7,263 nt of DNA from Lachnospiraceae bacterium (lineage in GTDB: Bacteria; Bacillota; Clostridia; Lachnospirales; Lachnospiraceae), in NCBI GenBank assembly GCA_009774245.1, contig VSNM01000147.1, positions 1 to 7,263 of the forward strand. Direction: 5' to 3'. Under the pieces are notes generated by a model. That model was not told the DNA's origin and did not search any database. It saw only the letters and a list, made by a program, of their open reading frames with translations. Position 1 is the stretch's first letter, and each line of letters opens with the position of its first letter. Shown in pieces: positions 5,660 to 7,263 of this stretch. The translations under genes were made by a program, and so were the position numbers.

Positions 5660-7087
5660 CTATGCCTTTATATCAAGGCCGCCCCGCAGCATTCCCCTGC
5701 CCGGAAGGCGCAATACTTCTTTCGTAAGAGGTACAACACGCCCATTACTGACTGCATAATCCAATAGTTGCTGCATCGCTTTCAGATTCGGCTGGGACAG
5801 CGGTGTCCCACTCTTCCCGTATGTCCTGTTCCCCAGCTCTGAAAGGACTTCCTCCGTATATGCCATCTGCCTGTCCAGCCATTTCTCATAGGCTGTCGGC
5901 TCCGCTTTCTCCCTGCGCAGAGTCTCCTCTCGCTCTTTACGGTAATTTTCCCAATACTGGCTGTGCCGGTTCCTGCTATCCTCCAGCCATTCCCTCTGGC
6001 CCGGCCCGTATCCGTAGTCCGTATCAATGTCATATAGGCTGCCATTTTTATAGCCGATGGTAAGCCCGCGCTCCCCTTCCTTATCCCATCCTTCGTTAAC
6101 AAATACCTGATAATCTTTATACAAGGATTCCATAGGCAGGGCATCCATCTCACCATTTGCCCGCTTTTCATTATACTGCTCTGTTACTGCATCCCACAGG
6201 TTCCGCCCATCCGGCGTATAGATCACCCCGTCCCTGTTTTCCAGTTCCCTCATGTCCAGCCCTGTCATGTCATTTACAAAATGCCACATGACTGCCTTCT
6301 CCTGGTATGCCGTGTCATATAAATACTGCCTGGGCTGCTCAAACCCGTTATTCGCCGGATTGCACCAGCGCAGATGCTCATACAGGTATCTTCCATTGTT
6401 TCCCCTGTTCAGGACTTCCTCTATCTGCCTTGCCAGCGCCTCGTCCACACCGCCCGCATGGATTTTATACTCATACGGGTCAACCCGCAGGCGCAGGTCT
6501 GCCCCTTCCGGTATGTCAATGCCGTTTTCCGCAAAAAGCCGGTTGATGGAATCATTCATGCCGCGCCGCACCTCATCATTCCATTCCTCATCGTTCATGA
6601 TCCCGCCAAAGTTCTTCTGGATCACCGGGTCATAGCTGTTCACTGCCGCCGGAAGCCCGTTCAGGACACGCCTTTCGGATTCCGCGCATATTTCGCGCTC
6701 CCTCTGTGTCAGCCCCTTCACATAATAAGGGGATTTTGTGTTATAGTATTTATCCCATATATGCTTTGACGGATTATCAAATTTTTTATTTTCTTCATTT
6801 ACTTTTGCGTAATGCTCATCAATGGCCTTCGTATATTTTTCATATTTCGCAATAATAGATGGCATGGGAAATGTCGTTGCGCTGTCCTGCTGTGGCAGGC
6901 CGCCGCTTTGGGATGCCCGCTCCGCATAGACCGGAACATCCTGCCCCCTTTGGTGCGTTTTCACTACACTGTCAGCCTTTACAGGTGCTTTTACTTCTCC
7001 TGCCCTGTGCCGGAATGCAGCCGCCTGATTACTATATAAGGCGGAATATTCCTTTGCCGCACCGCTTCCGATTCCACTAACACTCAT
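5660..7087 (-). CDS. Uncharacterised 475-residue protein with MSVSGIGSG N-terminus
   Basis: This is a large hydrophilic protein of unknown role. The frame is open for a further 51 codons, but those lie over repeat E. The ATG at 7085-7087 has a GGAGGAT site about nine bases upstream and is the likely start. The N-terminus MSVSGIGSGAAKEYSALYSN is followed by a low-complexity stretch (about 25-72) rich in A, Q, S and K. A largely helical, charged body follows. The segment at 187-240, with NGIDIPEGADLRLRVDPYEY and then EEVLNRGNNGRYLYEHL, looks like a folded domain. It faintly recalls the uncharacterised DUF4885-type proteins of Firmicutes, which I cannot confirm. Residues 345-365 are rich in Y, G and D; 376-412 is a charged helix. 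There is no cleavable signal peptide or membrane helix. A short N-terminal ISGIG-like motif is shared with the broken gene at 4560, suggesting related members of one array. GC content is visibly higher than in the left half of the window. Confidence 0.8.
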   Translation of the reverse strand: MSVSGIGSGAAKEYSALYSNQAAAFRHRAGEVKAPVKADSVVKTHQRGQDVPVYAERASQSGGLPQQDSATTFPMPSIIAKYEKYTKAIDEHYAKVNEENKKFDNPSKHIWDKYYNTKSPYYVKGLTQREREICAESERRVLNGLPAAVNSYDPVIQKNFGGIMNDEEWNDEVRRGMNDSINRLFAENGIDIPEGADLRLRVDPYEYKIHAGGVDEALARQIEEVLNRGNNGRYLYEHLRWCNPANNGFEQPRQYLYDTAYQEKAVMWHFVNDMTGLDMRELENRDGVIYTPDGRNLWDAVTEQYNEKRANGEMDALPMESLYKDYQVFVNEGWDKEGERGLTIGYKNGSLYDIDTDYGYGPGQREWLEDSRNRHSQYWENYRKEREETLRREKAEPTAYEKWLDRQMAYTEEVLSELGNRTYGKSGTPLSQPNLKAMQQLLDYAVSNGRVVPLTKEVLRLPGRGMLRGGLDIKA

Positions 7088-7121
7088 TCTTAAATATCCT
7101 CCATTCTTTTTCCGTTCTCCT

Positions 7122-7207
7122 CCTGCTCCCCGATTCCCCAATCTGCCGGAACGCCGGGGATGCCTGCCCTGCCTTGTTAGACTGTGGCTTATCGGGGATA
7201 TACGTCT
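7122..7207 (-). repeat. Intergenic repeat, copy E
   Basis: This is a full copy between an upstream gene's stop (7216) and the 475-residue gene. The outer stem is perfect: TCCCCGAT (7127-7134) with ATCGGGGA (7191-7198). The first inner hairpin is CCGG-AACG-CCGG (7146-7157). The second inner hairpin pairs only by G-U wobbles on the minus strand: GUCU with GGGC. The invariant TGTGGCTTATCGGGGATAT lies at 7183-7201. Confidence 0.9.
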
Positions 7208-7215
7208 ATTGGATT

Positions 7216-7263
7216 CTATTTCTTGTTCATAAAATCCCAATATGCCTGCATACTGTACTGATA
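7216..7263 (-). CDS. C-terminal end of an unseen upstream gene (partial)
   Basis: The minus strand reads YQYSMQAYWDFMNKK then TAG (7216-7218), and the frame is open to the window edge. A stop followed about nine bases later by a repeat copy is the same layout seen after the other genes here, which supports a real gene end. Only 15 residues are visible, so no function can be given. Confidence 0.5.
   Translation of the reverse strand, partial: YQYSMQAYWDFMNKK

Noticed and set aside
6252..6769. Plus-strand open frames opposite the 475-residue gene
   Set aside because: They lack ribosome sites and protein-like composition, and arise from the GC-rich codon pattern of the gene on the other strand.
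4331..7207. Repeats considered as a CRISPR array
   Set aside because: Copies are several hundred to over a thousand bases apart with complete genes between them, not short uniform spacers, and no cas genes are present.
7122..7207. Repeats considered as integron attC sites
   Set aside because: GTTAGAC in E and GTTGGGC in C fit GTTRRRY, but D and B do not, and no matching RYYYAAC box lies at the other end. The resemblance is likely chance.
7088..7240. N-terminal extension of the 475-residue protein to an upstream start near 7240
   Set aside because: The extension is translated from repeat E, and the ATG at 7085-7087 has a clear GGAGGAT ribosome site.

Overview
The window looks like a piece of a Gram-positive Clostridia chromosome or integrated element, most likely Lachnospiraceae-like. 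This rests on Shine-Dalgarno sites of the GGAGG type before most starts, TTG starts, an AT-rich left half, and the style of the proteins. The genus cannot be named from the sequence. Nearly everything runs on the minus strand. The text changes character near 3960: the left side is visibly AT-rich, while the right side, especially 4330-4560 and 5560-7263, is GC-richer. This suggests a junction between DNA of different origin.

Left part (1-2400): a two-component operon on the minus strand. An OmpR-type response regulator comes first, and its 3' end overlaps a membrane histidine kinase by 17 bases. Upstream of the regulator lies an extended -10 promoter (TGTTATAAT) with a 6-5-6 palindrome, AATCTA-N5-TAGATT, where the -35 box should be. 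A further inverted half copy lies about 60 bases upstream.

Middle (2600-3820): the most striking gene is a 54-residue peptide (2665-2829, minus). It has eight cysteines, seven of them spaced exactly every fourth residue, and is followed by a clear intrinsic terminator. It looks like the precursor of a ribosomally made, modified peptide. Just upstream lies the ATP-binding half of an exporter-type ABC protein that has lost almost all of its membrane domain. No maturation enzyme is present, so this is probably the remnant or edge of a peptide biosynthesis cluster.

Junction (3820-4383): a mosaic of debris. It holds the first 73 residues of an ISAs1-type transposase, the start of an unknown small gene, and a half copy of a repeat.

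Right part (4331-7263): minus-strand genes alternate with copies of an intergenic repeat of about 65-85 bp (A partial, then B, C, D, E). From 5' to 3' on the minus strand the order is: tail of an unseen gene, repeat E, a 475-residue protein starting MSVSGIGSG, repeat D, a 109-residue TPR-like protein, repeat C, a 145-residue helix-turn-helix-like protein, repeat B, a frameshifted gene starting MDITGI, and half repeat A. Each repeat starts within a few to about 20 bases of the stop of one gene and ends before the Shine-Dalgarno of the next. Its copies can fold into an outer stem enclosing two hairpins, with one base-pair swap between copies. This gene-repeat-gene layout is the least explained structure in the window.
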